Positions 46,283 to 57,514 are shown, numbered from the stretch's first letter. The stretch: 64,000 nt of DNA from Adiantum capillus-veneris (GCA_014529385.2 CM043952.1:154145557-154209556), one strand, 5' to 3'. The notes: generated from the letters alone by a model not told the origin. Program-made: numbers and translations.

Positions 46283-48460
46283 ATGGCCTCTTCTCTTACA
46301 ACCCCCTCCGTTCATGCAAGCAACACTCAAAAGACAAAGGAATGGTCATAGTGGGATGAAGTGACTTCGTAAAGGGGGGCATGACAGAGTGAGGACACAC
46401 TTTCTTTGAGTGTCGGGACATGGAAGTGAGATTTTGCACCAATGTACGCGTCGAGAAGAGGAAGGAGCTTGAGGAAAAGGATCGACAATTCAACCATAAA
46501 TCCAAGCCCGCACGGAAAGGTATCGACCCAAAGACTCTCATTTTCCCTTCTTCTCAACCCATTGCCAGTGGCGGTGAATCTTGATCGAGTCCGATTCGTC
46601 GCCAAAGGACCCTTGTCACCTCTTGGGACCCAAATGGGAAGGAAGAGGTGGATGCCGCTGTGGCCCGATTCTTTCATCACGACCATTCCCATTTGTCGCG
46701 ACTCAGTAAGCTTTATCGATTTTTTCTCTCATTTCTTCCGTTATCGTTGTTTCCGCCACTATGATCTCTAAAGTTTAAACTATGAATAATGATACTAACC
46801 TCTTCTATGTGTGATTGAAATAGGTCGAAGTATTGGAAAGCTATGATGCAGCGGATAGGAGAGTATGGCACCGTCTATGTGCCGCCATCTTCAAAGGCTC
46901 TCCGAACCACTTTGCTCGATCAAGAGAAGGCGATCGTGGAGCAAGCAACGCTCAATATTCAACGGCTTTGGGCAAAACACAGCGTTTCCCTCATTGCCGA
47001 CGGGTGCAGCAAGACAAGGAAGAGTCCATGGCCTCGTCGCATACTCGAGTGGAGAGATCTACTTTGTGCACTCTCATGATACCACCGAGAGTGGCAACTC
47101 CTCCGACTGTCCTCGCTACAGAGTGGACAGCAACCATACAAACGATCGGTGAGCAACATGTGACGTCCTTTGTCATAGAAGGGGGGGCATCAAACAGGGC
47201 AACAGCAGCTCTTGTAGATGGCCACTATCCACATGTGACAATGCGCTTTTGCATGGCACACTACTTAACAACCTTTTAAAAGACCTCCGCAAGCTATAAT
47301 GGATCACACCAATCATTACACATGCAGTGAAGATTGTTAATTTCATCAACAATCACAACTTCATTCAGTGTGAGTACTTCAAGAGGTCGGGCGGCAAAGT
47401 GCTTCTAAAGTATTCAGACACCCACTTCGCATTCAACTTTCTCCTTGTGCGCAGGTTGTCTGAATGTCAAAATGCGGTCCGACGGGTCTTCATCAGTGAT
47501 AAGTTCACCACCTCTACCTATGCAAAGACTATTGCAAGGATTTTGTGCAAGGAGAAGGTAGAGGATCTTGAGTCTAGACGCACAAGTAAAACCGGTGATT
47601 CATTTGCTTCGGTGATTCATTTGCATGGACCCTTGCATTCGCAAGGTTTATAAGGCAATGGACCGCATGATCGAGCAGCTTAAGCCGGATGCAGAGCGAT
47701 ATGATGAGATCCATGCGCTTTGTAGCTCGAGGTGGAATTCATATGCCTCTCCTTTACACGGGGCAGCATACATGGTGGATCTAGAGTTCCAAGGTGCAGG
47801 GCAAGAGACAGATAAAGAAGTCATGAATCAATTTCCAGAGATCTTAAACAAGATGGTTCTAGACAGAGATGGGTGACGCATTGTCACAGATCAGTTGAGA
47901 CAGCACAAAGAGATGCGGGGGTCATTTGGCAGTCCACATGCGCAAATTAATCGAAAGAAGATAGGTCAAGTGCTATGGTGAGAGGACTATGGCTATGATG
48001 GCCCTGAGCTTCAAAGATTGACGATCCGTATTCTCAACTAGTCAGTTAATACCTCATGCTTGAAGCAATTGTGGAGTACCTTTAGCCACATTGCTGCTAA
48101 GAAGAGGAATGGGCTTGGGCTAGAGAAGGCAAATGATCTTGTCTTTGTCAGCACAAATTTGAAAATGCTTTGCAAGAGTACAAGTAAACAGACAGATCCT
48201 TTTACACAATGGGAGATGGAGCAAGAGGCTCCTCAGGTAGGTGGAGATACAGAGGCACCAATACTAGGTACTTCCTCCATGGTCGAGGTCGAGGTCGAGC
48301 CGAGCCTGGAGCTCGATGATAAGGCATGGGAAAATGTGCATGACATACAACCGACTACTACTAATTGGGAGGTTTCTCATGCTAGTGGCTCTTGAGTCTT
48401 GAGTCTTGACTCTTGAGACTTTAGGACTTCCATTATCCATAACTTTCTGTATTGCGGCTT
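46283..48460 (+). pseudogene. hAT transposase (DUF659 and hAT dimerisation domains)
   Basis: The probable start is ATG 46283 (MASSLTTPSVHASNT), soon followed by stops. CRDMEVRFCTNVRVEKRKEL near 46.42 kb may be the zinc-finger region, and AVARFFHHDHSHLS near 46.66 kb resembles the block before DUF659. An intron may lie at about 46.70-46.83 kb. The 46843-47079 frame has VYVPPSSKALRTTLLDQEKA and SLIADGCSKTRK (the DGWSD position of the first catalytic Asp). The TDNA block appears as VIEGGASNRATAAL, so the second Asp looks lost. KVYKAMDRMIEQLKP, SSRWNSYASPLHGAAYMVDL and finally LQRLTIRIL, FSHIAAKKRNGLGLEK and ANDLVFVSTNLKML (hAT dimerisation) complete the order. Several frameshifts make it inactive. 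Confidence 0.87.
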
Positions 48461-48741
48461 GCCCCCTTTGTAGCATCTTTATGGTATTTGTCACCTTTGG
48501 TTTTTGATAATGTGGTTTGCCCCTATAGTCTCATTATGGTGTCTCATTATGGTATATGTCACCTTTGGTTTTTTTATAGCGCCTTGGCAGGCCTTGTTAG
48601 CCAAAATTAAGCGAAAACTATATTTTGCTCAATGTCAAGGCTCGACTTTCAAGTCTCGTCTCTAAACTTCTACCCCTTGCAATTATTTGAGAGCTCTAAT
48701 CAGTACTTGCATGTGCTATTGTGTATGGACATTGTGTCTGT

Positions 48742-48805
48742 TGTGTGCATTGTATGTACACAACTGTGTGCATTGTATGTACACAACAGATACATTGTAT
48801 GTACT
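48742..48805. repeat. 23-bp short tandem repeat in the hAT 3' region
   Basis: TGTGTGCATTGTATGTACACAAC occurs twice, followed by a third partial copy ATACATTGTATGTAC. Confidence 0.8.
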
Positions 48806-49050
48806 ATGACCGCGGCGTCGCATATAACAATCAAGTCATAATAAGGTTGAATGGTCTTCAGATCGTGTTTTTTGTGGGTATTAGAGTCAAAGGACTCTAG
48901 TACCACTTATATTCAAACACATAACACTAAAATCTGCATCATTTGGGTGTTTTCTATGCCTCTCGTTACACGTCGTTCTCGTTCTGGACCCCTTGCCGTT
49001 CCCCCATTCCGTAGGGAGGCCTGTCGCCATTCCCGTTCCAAGTAACTCTC

Positions 49051-49228
49051 AGTACATCCCCAAACCGGTGACCTTACAGAGTTAGCCGAGCCCAATGAAG
49101 AATTAATGAACCGGAACAGATTTCCAAGAATCGATGATAAACTCGAAAGACTTAAGGGTTCTACTTACTTTAGCCAAATTGATCCGAAGAGTGGTTATCA
49201 TCATATCCAAATTTCTCTTGGAGACGTT
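49051..49228 (+). pseudogene. reverse transcriptase fragment of gypsy A
   Basis: NEELMN, then FPRIDDKLERLKGSTYFSQI DPKSGYHHIQISLGD. It aligns with element D at 62,090-62,370, but about 150 bases holding the first RT motifs are missing between AATTAATGAAC and AGATTTCC. The motif A aspartate (QIDPKSGYH) is kept. The frame ends where unrelated DNA (the LINE) begins at about 49,229. Confidence 0.82.
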
Positions 49229-49350
49229 GTTGCTTGTCTCTTTGCTTTAGTCAGCCAGCATTTTTTTCCAATCATCTGGTCTGTCCGTTCTAGTGTGTGT
49301 CTTCGTACGCTTGGTTTGTGTGTTTGCAACTCCTTGTCTGCCTGCTAAAA

Positions 49351-49352
<2 letters not shown>

Positions 49353-49419
<67 letters not shown>
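49353..49419. repeat. (GT)n microsatellite
   Basis: About 33 uninterrupted GT units, followed by GAGAGAGTGGTGTGTGG. Cys-Val frames across it are artefacts. Confidence 0.95.
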
Positions 49420-49420
<1 letters not shown>

Positions 49421-49857
49421 AGAGAGAGTGGTGTGTGGTGGAGAGAGAGGCTCGCGTCTGGTTATCTTCCATCTGAGTGCTCCTGGGAGACCCTCATCGT
49501 TGTATTCCCTGCATCTGAGTGCTCCTGCACGACCCTCGTCGATGTTCCCTAAGTGGCATGCTCCGCTGGGAGAGTGCATTAGTTGCTTTTGGGTTTTTTG
49601 CACCCCTGCGGGCCATTCAGTGTTATTTTGTTTTCCACCTTTTGAGTGCTTTGCTTTTCACGTTTTGGCCTTAGCTCCTGGTTGCTTTGGTGGGAGGGTG
49701 TGTGTGTGCGTAGGTGAGTGATGCCTTGTTCCCTGCTTTAGTAAGCTTATGCCGAGTTTTTAGTGAGAAAGATGCAATAGGTGATCAGTGTGGCTTTTTC
49801 TCTTCCTGTACATTTTCCTTAGGGTCGTAAAAATAGGAGTAGTGGTATGCTTTTACT

Positions 49858-50650
49858 ATGGCAGAAGAAGCGGTTTACAAACACAAGAAACGGGTGGATT
49901 TCTCCTCTATGGATGCGGCAAATATCAAAAAAGAATGTCTGTCCGAGGATTTTGCGAATGCTCGGAATGCCTGGGAAGGCCACGAGTGCTTATTCCGGTT
50001 CAAAAACTCAGGGATCCGATAGCCCAATATGCTTTGAATGTCGTTATCTTTTTTTTTCGAGACAAAATGCCCTCTGCACATGATGTAGGTCAATGGGTTG
50101 ATTTTTTTGCTTAAAAAGATAAGCTATCAAAGGGGTATATTTTGGCGCGCGAGGCTTTTAGGGAGTCTTGTTGGCAGACATGGATGCTCATTCGCAATTG
50201 TTGGAAATGACTCCTTTGCTTTTCAATATGCAAATGACACATGTATTGTCATGGGCACTTGTAAAGATTATCAGAGCTTGATCCGACACAGGTGTCCAGT
50301 TTAGGTGGAAATAGTGGGATTTCCACACACATGGAAGCATTTTTTACCTCTTTTAGCTACTCAGTTGGGTAAAGTGATATGTCCCCCAAACCTCGATACC
50401 AATTCCAATGGATTCTGTGTGTTTTGGGATACACATAACCCGATGCCTCCAGGAACCATGGTTAATTCCAGTGATCCAATGGTAGGCAAAAAGCCGTTTA
50501 AACTCAAATGGGGGAAATTTGCAGGTGCATGTTTTAGTTGTGGAATATTTGGCCATATGCAATATAAAAGCCTTGAGCCACTGTTGAAACCGCCGCATTC
50601 TGTTGTTCCTACATCTGAGATCATGTTGTCTCTCCCTCTTCTTCGTCTAT
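49858..50650 (+). pseudogene. LINE ORF1 (RNA-binding protein), broken
   Basis: The start is ATG 49858 (MAEEAVYKHKKRVDFSSMDA). The frame then shifts and continues as RGIFWRARLLGSL, IVGNDSFAFQYANDTCIVMG and HTWKHFLPLLATQLGKVICP, which resembles the DUF4283-type region of plant LINE ORF1. The end has KKPFKLKWGKFAGACFSCGI FGHMQYKS, a zinc knuckle whose last Cys has become Ser. ORF1 proteins coat LINE RNA. Several stops are present. Confidence 0.72.
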
Positions 50651-51029
50651 GAACACAAAGACAGGAGATTTAAATAGAAATGTGCAGTCTCAACAGGATA
50701 AAAATAAAAATCAGCCTTTGGCCAATGTACAGTCTAGTGTGAAGACCGACACAAAAGGTGAAGGCAAAGTGGTTGATGGTTGGGAAACTCCAAAGATGAT
50801 GGCTAACCTCGTTTTCCACCTATATCCAGAAATTATGTGTCTGCTTCATGGCAAAAGTGGTGGCATGATCACAAATCGCTAACGGAAGCATGGGATAGAG
50901 TGGTTCATCCTTACAAAGATGCTTTGCTTGGTTCTACATCTACATCATTCCTTATGCACCACCCTTCCTCAAAAGAAACGCATGTGGATTCTACTTTGAT
51001 GGTTGATGGTATGGAGGCAAATGTGCTTA

Positions 51030-51430
51030 TAGGCACTACTTCTTGATTTTCTTTTCCTGTGATTCTCATGTAAATATTGAACAGATGCATTCTCCATTTA
51101 GATGTTTCACATATAACGTGCGAGGGTTGTGCAACTATGACAAGTGGAAGCTAACCTTGCATTATGTACATACGCATAGGGCAGACATTGTAGTATTACA
51201 AGAGCATCAGCCAGTTTTGGCTCATAATGACCCTAAGGGGCGATGGATGGTTGTTCATGCCTTATCAAGGGAAACATTTTGGAATTTGTTGGTATATATG
51301 CGTATACTGTTTCGGCCCAAAGAAGTCACTTTTGGCAAGGTTTAGCTAGATACCCCGGTCGTTCGCATGCATTTTGGTGTGGGGATTTTAATAATGCACC
51401 TGCTGTTATGTCCCGCTTGCACGAGAGGGG
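51030..51430 (+). pseudogene. LINE ORF2 endonuclease fragment
   Basis: FRCFTYNVRGLCNYDKWKLT and ADIVVLQEHQ match the N-terminal motifs of the AP-type endonuclease (N-x-R-G-L and LQE with the metal-binding Glu). After a frameshift, GIYAYTVSAQRSHFWQGLAR and FWCGDFNNAP give the YAP...R..FW..L and GDFN motifs. This enzyme nicks target DNA for LINE insertion. Sequence homologous to LINE ends near 51,430, so the rest of the endonuclease and the RT are missing. Confidence 0.82.
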
Positions 51431-51464
51431 ATCTAGGCTAGACGCCGTCGGGATGGGCGTCCAA

Positions 51465-51678
51465 TGTCCGGGTGAACTCAGTGTGAACCCGGTCAGTGTG
51501 GAACCTGTAACTCATTAAAAAACTCTTACAGAGAGAGTTTTTGCAGAAAAGCTCAGTTTTCAGCCCTCTGCTTCTCTCCCACCGCTCCTCTCTCTCACCT
51601 GCTTACACTCTCGCGCTCCCGCCATCGCCTGCTCGCCTTCAAGTGCTCACGCCAACGCGTAGAGCTCTTCACAGTACA
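51465..51678 (+). repeat. candidate 5' LTR of gypsy B
   Basis: Starts TGTCCGGGTGAACTC and ends CTTCACAGTACA, followed by ACTTTTGGCGATAAAA, which could be a non-Met primer site. There is no second copy to confirm it. Confidence 0.35.
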
Positions 51679-51748
51679 ACTTTTGGCGATAAAAAATGCA
51701 GAAAAGGGCCCGGTTTCGGTGAAACTTCCAGATTTTCACGAACTCGCC

Positions 51749-52765
51749 ATGGATTCCTCTAGCTTGGATGTGCAGCATGACGATGCGCCAAGTAACATTC
51801 AAATTCCGTTCACGCATGCTCTATACACATGGATCACAATTACTTTCCAAAGCTTCGACCAACATATGTCCACTCTGGAAAACGAGAACGTCCAGACAAA
51901 CATTCACTTGACCTCTCTCGAAGGGGCCGTGCAGGGGTTTAATTCCCGGCTTACCGTCTGGAAAATACACCTCAATCGACGACTACGCGCATTTCCAAGG
52001 GCGAAACCCATCTCTAGCAACTGCAAACGCAAGTTGCTGCTTTTGGGCTTTCACAAGGTGGTCCAACTGCCACGATTCCACAAATTTCTCATGAGAAGAG
52101 AAAGAATCTACAAAACTGGCCATAAATAACTGGCTTCACCAGTGGACCGTGCACTTTGACCTCCATGGGGAGCATGATGAACAGAGGATTCAAACGATTC
52201 CTCTTTATCTGCGCAGTCAGGCGCTTACCTGGTGGCACGACATGACAGAGAAGCCTACGAGGTGGGCTGCCTTTTGTGCGAAACTCAAGAAGGATTTCGC
52301 CAAAATAGATCCTTTGAAAGCTTACACCAAACTGTAGAGTCTTTCGATGAAAGCTATGTCTTTTAATAAATACACAACGGCTTTCAAAGAAGCATTCACC
52401 TTTTGTAAGGTAAATTCTACGCACGATGTTCACGTGTACTTGTTTGGATTACATGAAGATTACCGTTGGGGCTTAATCAAGGGCAAAGCCCTGAATGACA
52501 TCGAGTATGTTGTGGCAAAAGCCAGGACATTCCATTTAATAAATGGAGCGAATTACGAGAAGATAAGAAGTTCAGACCCCGATTCCATCAAAAGGTTCAA
52601 ATCACCTTCCAGACCTTCTCAAGAGAAGAAAAAAGCCAAAAATGCTTCAGTTGTTGATGCACTGAAGAAGGGAGCTTCCTTCGGATGTGGCCAGATAGGT
52701 CATTAAATCAAGGATTGCCCCAAGAAGAAGACAAAGAAACTGCAAGGTCATCCTTCGGTTTAAAT
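51749..52765 (+). pseudogene. gag of gypsy B
   Basis: ATG 51749 begins MDSSSLDVQHDDAPS. The capsid-like core is HFDLHGEHDEQRIQTIPLYL then RSQALTWWHDMTEKP (52150-52250), with W-W and conserved hydrophobics as in retrotransposon gag. It ends with the knuckle FGCGQIGH-stop-IKDCPKK near 52,690, whose first Cys has become Ser and which contains an in-frame stop. Two more frameshifts lie at about 52,130 and 52,340. Confidence 0.75.
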
Positions 52766-52849
52766 TCACGAGATCTCAAGTACCTCTAATGTCATTCAAG
52801 TTGAAATCCATCAATTAGTGCGCAGCTCATGCACTAATTGTACTTTTAG

Positions 52850-53223
52850 CACCAAAGTGTTTGATAAGCACGATCTTCTCTGTTTCCCGAGAAGATCAAT
52901 GGTCACGACGTGACCGTACTTCTTGACAATGGAAGCTCACACAATTTTGTGGATGCAAAATTGGTGCAGAACGGAGCCTGCAGACGCGGGACAGTGACAA
53001 TGAGTATCGCGTGAAGATGGCTCGTAGTGAGGATACTGATGTATGGAATCAAATGGTTCTAGATTTGTCGCTCGAGCTAGCTGATTACATAGAGAACCTG
53101 GATTTCCACATCATGCGCTTGGATAGAGTAGATGTTATTTTAGAAATTCCATGGTTTTATGACAAACAAGACTCATTGTATATAGAGTCCGGACTATGTA
53201 CATCACTCGCTTGTTTTTGTTAA
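52850..53223 (+). pseudogene. aspartic protease of gypsy B
   Basis: VTVLLDNGSSHNFVDAKLVQ near 52,905-52,965 is the retropepsin active site with D-T/S-G changed to D-N-G. VDVILEIPWFYDKQDS near 53,130 is the C-terminal ILG-PWL segment. A frameshift between them splits the domain. Confidence 0.75.
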
Positions 53224-53230
53224 ACAGGAC

Positions 53231-54064
53231 ATGCCTCATGTATCTGTATCGCTTTGTAATCAGATTTCTGAAAATAATGATTTTGCAATACCAATTGTTA
53301 CTCCTTTGGAAATGTACAAAGACTCAAAGTCTCCTGATGTTGACTTGTATCAATGTGTACCATCTGCTTGGTTTGATTCCTTAGTGCTTGGTACTTCTAT
53401 CATTGAATTTTGTAAAAATGTTTCATGTTCTTCTGTTAAACTTGGGGATTCCGATGAATCCAACCTTATCCGAGAAATCATGACTAATTTCAAGGATGTT
53501 TTTCCTCATGATCTACATCTTGGCTTGCCGCCTTCGAGAGGAGTAGATCATGGTATTGAGTTGGTGGCTGATAGTCACCCCTTCTCAAAGCATCCCTATC
53601 AGTTTAGTAAAACGGAGGAGGACGAGATTCAGCGGCCAAGTAAATCCCCGCGGGGAGCGCCTCTGTTGCTTTCTCGAAGGAAGGATAACACTATGCGCTT
53701 CTGCACGGATTACAAGGGGTTGAATAAGCTCACTGTCAAGAATAAGTATCCGCTCCAACGCATGGACGATCTGATAGATCAGCTCCATGGAGCGTTGTAT
53801 TTTACGAAGATAGACCTACGATCAAGCTATCACCAGATACGGATCAAACTGGAAGATGTTCCCAAGACTGGTTTTCATACGCGTTATGGTCACTATGAGT
53901 TTTTGGTCTTGCCTTTTGGTTTGACCAATGCTCCAGCTACGTTTCAGCAGATGATGAATGATCTACTGAGACCGTTTCTAGGCAACTTCGTTGTATTTCT
54001 CGATGACATCTTGATCTACAGCCGAAGTTTGTCAGAGCATTTAGCGCATACACACTGTTCTTGA
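53231..54064 (+). CDS. gypsy B reverse transcriptase, unbroken part
   Basis: An open frame of 277 codons from ATG 53231, though that ATG lies inside pol and is not a true start. Motifs in order: [13 protein letters not shown] (pre-RT), [28 protein letters not shown] with the motif A aspartate, [14 protein letters not shown], and [10 protein letters not shown], the YxDD active site in F/Y-L-D-D form. RT copies element RNA into DNA in cytoplasmic particles. It ends at a frameshift (TTCTTGAGG, about 54,060), after which [15 protein letters not shown]-type sequence continues in another frame. The core motifs look intact, but the surrounding pol is broken. Confidence 0.82.
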   Translation: MPHVSVSLCNQISENNDFAIPIVTPLEMYKDSKSPDVDLYQCVPSAWFDSLVLGTSIIEFCKNVSCSSVKLGDSDESNLIREIMTNFKDVFPHDLHLGLPPSRGVDHGIELVADSHPFSKHPYQFSKTEEDEIQRPSKSPRGAPLLLSRRKDNTMRFCTDYKGLNKLTVKNKYPLQRMDDLIDQLHGALYFTKIDLRSSYHQIRIKLEDVPKTGFHTRYGHYEFLVLPFGLTNAPATFQQMMNDLLRPFLGNFVVFLDDILIYSRSLSEHLAHTHCS

Positions 54065-54957
54065 GGTACTGAGAACTCAGAAGCTTTATGCTAAGGCTTC
54101 TAAGTGTGAATTCTTTAAGAAAGAGCTTCTGTACTTGAATCATATCATTACTCGCGATGGAATTCACGTTGACCCTGAAAAGTTGGATTAAGTGCAAAAT
54201 TGGCTCATTCTAAAGAATATACGCTAACTAAAGTCCTTTTTAGGCTTTATATGATTCTTTTGCAAATTTATCAAGGATTACTCTAAAGTTGCTGCTTCGC
54301 TTACGCGACTTTTAAAAGGAGGGGTGAAGCGCCAAAGACTTTGGGTCCTCACCGTAAAGATAACCCCCCTATGGTCTGAAATGAACATCTCGACGAGAAA
54401 TGGTGACTACTACACCAATATTGCACATTGTGGATCCTAGCAAACCGTTTGTGGTTAAAACAGATGCTAGTGACTACGCCATTGGTGCGGCGTTATACGA
54501 GGATGGACATCCTGTTGCATTTGAAAGTAAGAAACTTTCTAACACTGAGATGCGTTATTCGACGCATGAGAAGGAGCTTTACGCCGTAGTCCATGCCTTG
54601 AGGAAATGGTGGTACTACTTGTATGGCTCTACGTTTGTTGCATGGACAGACCATCACTCTTGGCACTATGTCTGTGATCAGGGTGATCTCAGAGGCCGGA
54701 AGGCTAGATGGATTGAGCTTATGCAAGAGTTTGACTTTGAGATCCGTTATAGAAAAGGATCCAACAATCGAGTTTCCATTGCACTCAACAAGATTCCTAA
54801 GGTTAACGCATTGTCTACGGCTGAAATCTCGACGGATTTCTATCTCTCTCTCCGAGGGCTATGTCGTTCCGATAGCTATTTTGACAAGATATGGAACGGA
54901 TCGAAGAAGCAGGGCATGACTCGTGTACAGCCTTGGGTGGTCTGGAGACCCAAGTAA
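54065..54957 (+). pseudogene. RT thumb and RNase H of gypsy B
   Basis: Broken frames to about 54,400 carry the connection. The 54400-54957 frame has FVVKTDASDYAIGA (first catalytic Asp), PVAFESKKLSNTEMRYSTHE and KELYAVVHAL (catalytic Glu), then WTDHHSW (third Asp). The usual DALSR terminus has become IALNK, removing the last Asp. RNase H degrades the RNA strand of the hybrid. Confidence 0.8.
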
Positions 54958-55767
54958 GTCATGCTGGAGAGACGAGACAGCGACACAATTCCATTAGAGA
55001 TAGACTATTGTTCAAAAATGGAAAAGTCTTCGTGTCGGAAATCGATGAGGTTCAACAAAGGATTTTGTTCGAATGCCACGATGTTCCTAGCGCTGGGCAC
55101 CCAGGCATCCAAAGAACTTTGGCTTTGGTCAAGCGATATTTCTATTAGCCAAGGATGCGTCCTAACATAGAGAGCTATGTGAAGAGATGCACTCAGTGTC
55201 AAGTCAAGGAAGAGCGCCTTAAGACTGCTGGCCTGCTACATCCATTGGAAATCCCACATGCCAATTGAAAAAGTATTTCCATGGACTTTATCGTTGGTTT
55301 GCCGATTCCTAGTCGTGCCAATGACACCATTTGGGTTGTGGTCGATACACTTCCAAAAATGGCGAAATTTATTCCAACGAAGTCGACTGTAAAAAGCCAT
55401 GAGTTGGCGGTTTTATTTGTCGATCAGCTTTATAAGTTGTATGGTCTGCCAGAGGATATCATCAGTGATCGAGATACTAAGTTCACTAGGCAATTTTGGC
55501 GAGATGTGTTTGCTCATCTTCAGACGAAATTGCGTATGTCGTCTTCTGACCATCGCGAGTCCGATGGACAAACTGAGAGGATAAATCACACGTTAGAGGA
55601 CATGTTGAGGGCTTATGCTCTCAGGCAACCTGATTGGGAAAGGTATCACTTTGCCTACAATAGTAGCAAGCATTCTACCACTAGATTTAGCCCATTCATG
55701 CTGATGTATGGATTCGAGCCTAAATCTATGATTGCTATTCGCTTAGAGAAAGTCAAGGAACGCCAAT
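54958..55767 (+). pseudogene. integrase of gypsy B, cut by element C
   Basis: The zinc-binding module is at about 55,075-55,205: HDVPSAGHPGIQRTLALVKR then CTQCQVKEERLKTAG (HHCC). The catalytic core from 55281 carries MDFIVGLPIPSRAND (first Asp), DIISDRDTKFTRQFW (second Asp) and DGQTERINHTLEDMLRAY (Glu), the complete DD35E triad. Two in-frame stops (about 55,146 and 55,267) lie upstream of the core. The sequence ends at KERQCNKL where TGTAACAAGC, the end of a minus-strand LTR, starts. Confidence 0.85.
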
Positions 55768-56178
55768 GTAACAAGCTTGGACACTCCAAGTCGAGAATCT
55801 ACTACAACACCACAAATAATCACGTCAAAACAATTCGGTGTTCAAAATTGATTCAACATTGGCCCGGGACAGTTCCGGGACAATTCTGTACCTAGAGATA
55901 TTGGCCCCAAAGGCTGGCGCCCCTTTCGGAATTTCTTTTTGTATTAATCTGCAACTCAAAGTACAAGCGAGTAGCCGGGACTCACTCTCAGACTCTGCGT
56001 CCAGATGCTGTGAGAAGTGAGAGCCCAAAATACTAATTTAAAGAGTTTACAAGGGATGCTAAAAGCAGAGCCCCAAAAGCTGAACATCAAAAGCCTCGCC
56101 AAAAATAAAGCAATAGCTTTTCTGTTTTCTCACAAGCTCTCTCTCTCTCTCTTGAGAAAATAAAGCAGAAAGCAAAGG

Positions 56179-56241
<63 letters not shown>

Positions 56242-56458
56242 ATTTGGATACATAAAGCAAACCAAAAACTGCCACTTGCTTTTCCTGCTGCCCCAAATTC
56301 CGTAGCAAAACACGGGCGTCCATACAGCTTGCCACGTGTCAGTCAAAGCGCATTTTTCGGGGCTGCCGAACAGCCAGCCACATCAACAAGCCAACCGGGG
56401 GGTCTTTTGCAATAGGGTGTGTGTGTGTATTGGGCAGCCACGTCACAAAGTTGTGACA
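55768..56458 (-). repeat. 3' LTR of chromovirus C (691 bp)
   Basis: On the minus strand it starts TGTCACAACTTTGTGACGTG and ends GTCCAAGCTTGTTACA. Long (CT)n runs (plus strand 56139-56153 and 56181-56239) lie inside. It is complementary to 59355-59846. Confidence 0.85.
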
Positions 56459-56476
56459 TACCCCCTTTTTCAAAGC
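56459..56476 (-). promoter_or_regulatory. polypurine tract of chromovirus C
   Basis: The minus strand reads AAAAAGGGGGTA directly before the LTR start TGTCACAAC. The following 56,477-57,040 is non-coding 3' region without recognised features. Confidence 0.75.
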
Positions 56477-57040
56477 ATTGTAATCGCCTTCGATTACGCC
56501 TGCAAAACAGACACAAGCCATAAGTTGTCTTAGCAGACACTGACTGTTAGTATCGACGTACTAGGAACACACATCTAGCACATGTACCAATCAGCAGTCA
56601 CATCACACGACATCACATGACAAATCACATTCAACATTCATTCGGATCTCAGACCATGATTTATCGGCAATGCAATTAGCAATTGCATCTAGATCCACTC
56701 AGGACCTCATACATGCCCGGTTGACTAATCCCTACTATTGCAACAATGTCTATCAAGATCATTCAGCGCAAAATGCTGCAGTCATTTCGTCTATCAGTTC
56801 CTGCACTTAAACAAGCCAATAACAAATCAGTTTCATTTTTTCCGAAATTCCATTTCATAAAGTCATACATCAGAATATTGTCAGCTCTCAGTATCCTTGA
56901 AGCTCAAAGAGACATTAGTGACTCTAGTATTCAAAAATCGAGGCATATGTTGACAAAGGAGCAGAGTAACTCCCCTCTTGTGCAAACCCACTGCACCATA
57001 TCTCCAGCCAAGCTGAATTCGGGGTTCCATTTGCAGTAGA

Positions 57041-57514
57041 CTATGCTAAACCAAAAGCTTCAAGGTAAAGTTTTAGAATCTGAGGAGTATCTGCTAGGTC
57101 CTTCTCCTCCATCCACTTCAATTCTAAAGTAGGATAGTTCTTGAATTTAACCAAGAACCGCCTTCTCACTTTACCCTTATTCTTTGCGTCCTTATCTGCC
57201 AATATCTCTTCAGGTACAAGGATCTTCTCATTTTCTTCCACTTCGGGTTACTCATCAAGCTCCCCATCTTCGGACACATCACCCTTAAAAGGTTTCAAGA
57301 GACTCACATGAAATGCATTGTAAATCCTCCAAGTGTCATGCAGATTCAATCAGAAGGAGATATAATTTATCTTTTCGGAGATCTGGAAAGGTCCGTAGTA
57401 TAGCTTCCTCTCCTTTCCCTTCTTCTTTCTCAGGCGTGCCTTCTCAAAACGTAAAGGCACCCAATCATTCTCCTCCAATTTCAAATCGCGACAATGGCAA
57501 TCCGCTGCCTTTTT
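57041..57514 (-). pseudogene. integrase GPY/F module and chromodomain of C
   Basis: LEENDWVPLRFEKARLRKKK, KLYYGPFQISEKINYIS and FHVSLLKPFKGDV give the GPY/F module. After stops, the 57041-57241 frame has ENEKILVPEEILADKDAKNK and RRFLVKFKNYPTLELKWMEE, a chromodomain with the aromatic/W positions kept. In chromoviruses this domain steers integration to heterochromatin. Confidence 0.85.

Larger units (their letters stand above)
45803..49050 (+). mobile_element. hAT transposon with 8-bp target duplication
   Basis: AGTACATC at 45795-45802 and 49051-49058 is an exact 8-bp duplication, the size made by hAT transposases. The terminal inverted repeats are short and imperfect: the left copies read GATACCAGGGAACGC (45808) and GTTACCAGGGAACGC (45648), and the right end read inward is GTTACTTGGAACGGG. 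The host gypsy sequence resumes directly after 49050 (compare CACATCATTGAACCGGGTAC in element D). Length is 3.25 kb. Subterminal GGAACG/CGTTCC words are frequent at both ends. Confidence 0.9.
43850..49228 (+). mobile_element. Ty3/gypsy element A, interrupted by a hAT
   Basis: A 5' LTR (to 44337), a primer site, gag, protease and an RT piece lie in order on the plus strand. The element is split by the hAT at 45803-49050 and resumes at 49051. It is closely related to element D (59.36-63.08 kb) in LTR end (GGAGTGTCCAAGCTTGTTAC), gag and protease. The 3' end is lost where the LINE begins at about 49,229. Confidence 0.85.
49229..51430 (+). mobile_element. LINE (L1-type), 5' part present, 3' part lost
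   Basis: It begins abruptly within the gypsy RT. A 5' leader with (GT)n (49353-49419), ORF1 and the start of ORF2 (endonuclease) follow on the plus strand. The sequence then passes into gypsy B before any RT domain. LINE copies are usually truncated at the 5' end, so loss of the 3' half here most likely reflects the later gypsy B insertion. Confidence 0.78.
51465..55767 (+). mobile_element. Ty3/gypsy element B, gag to integrase
   Basis: The plus strand carries gag, zinc knuckle, protease, RT, RNase H and integrase in gypsy order over about 4.1 kb. A candidate short LTR (51465-51678, TG...CA) precedes it, but the second LTR is not in the window: the integrase is cut at 55767 by the LTR of element C. 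Its proteins are distinct from those of A, C and D. Confidence 0.85.

Noticed and set aside
49293-49721. 142-codon frame with a long Cys-Val repeat
   Set aside because: Translation of the (GT)n tract in the LINE leader, with equivalent frames on both strands.
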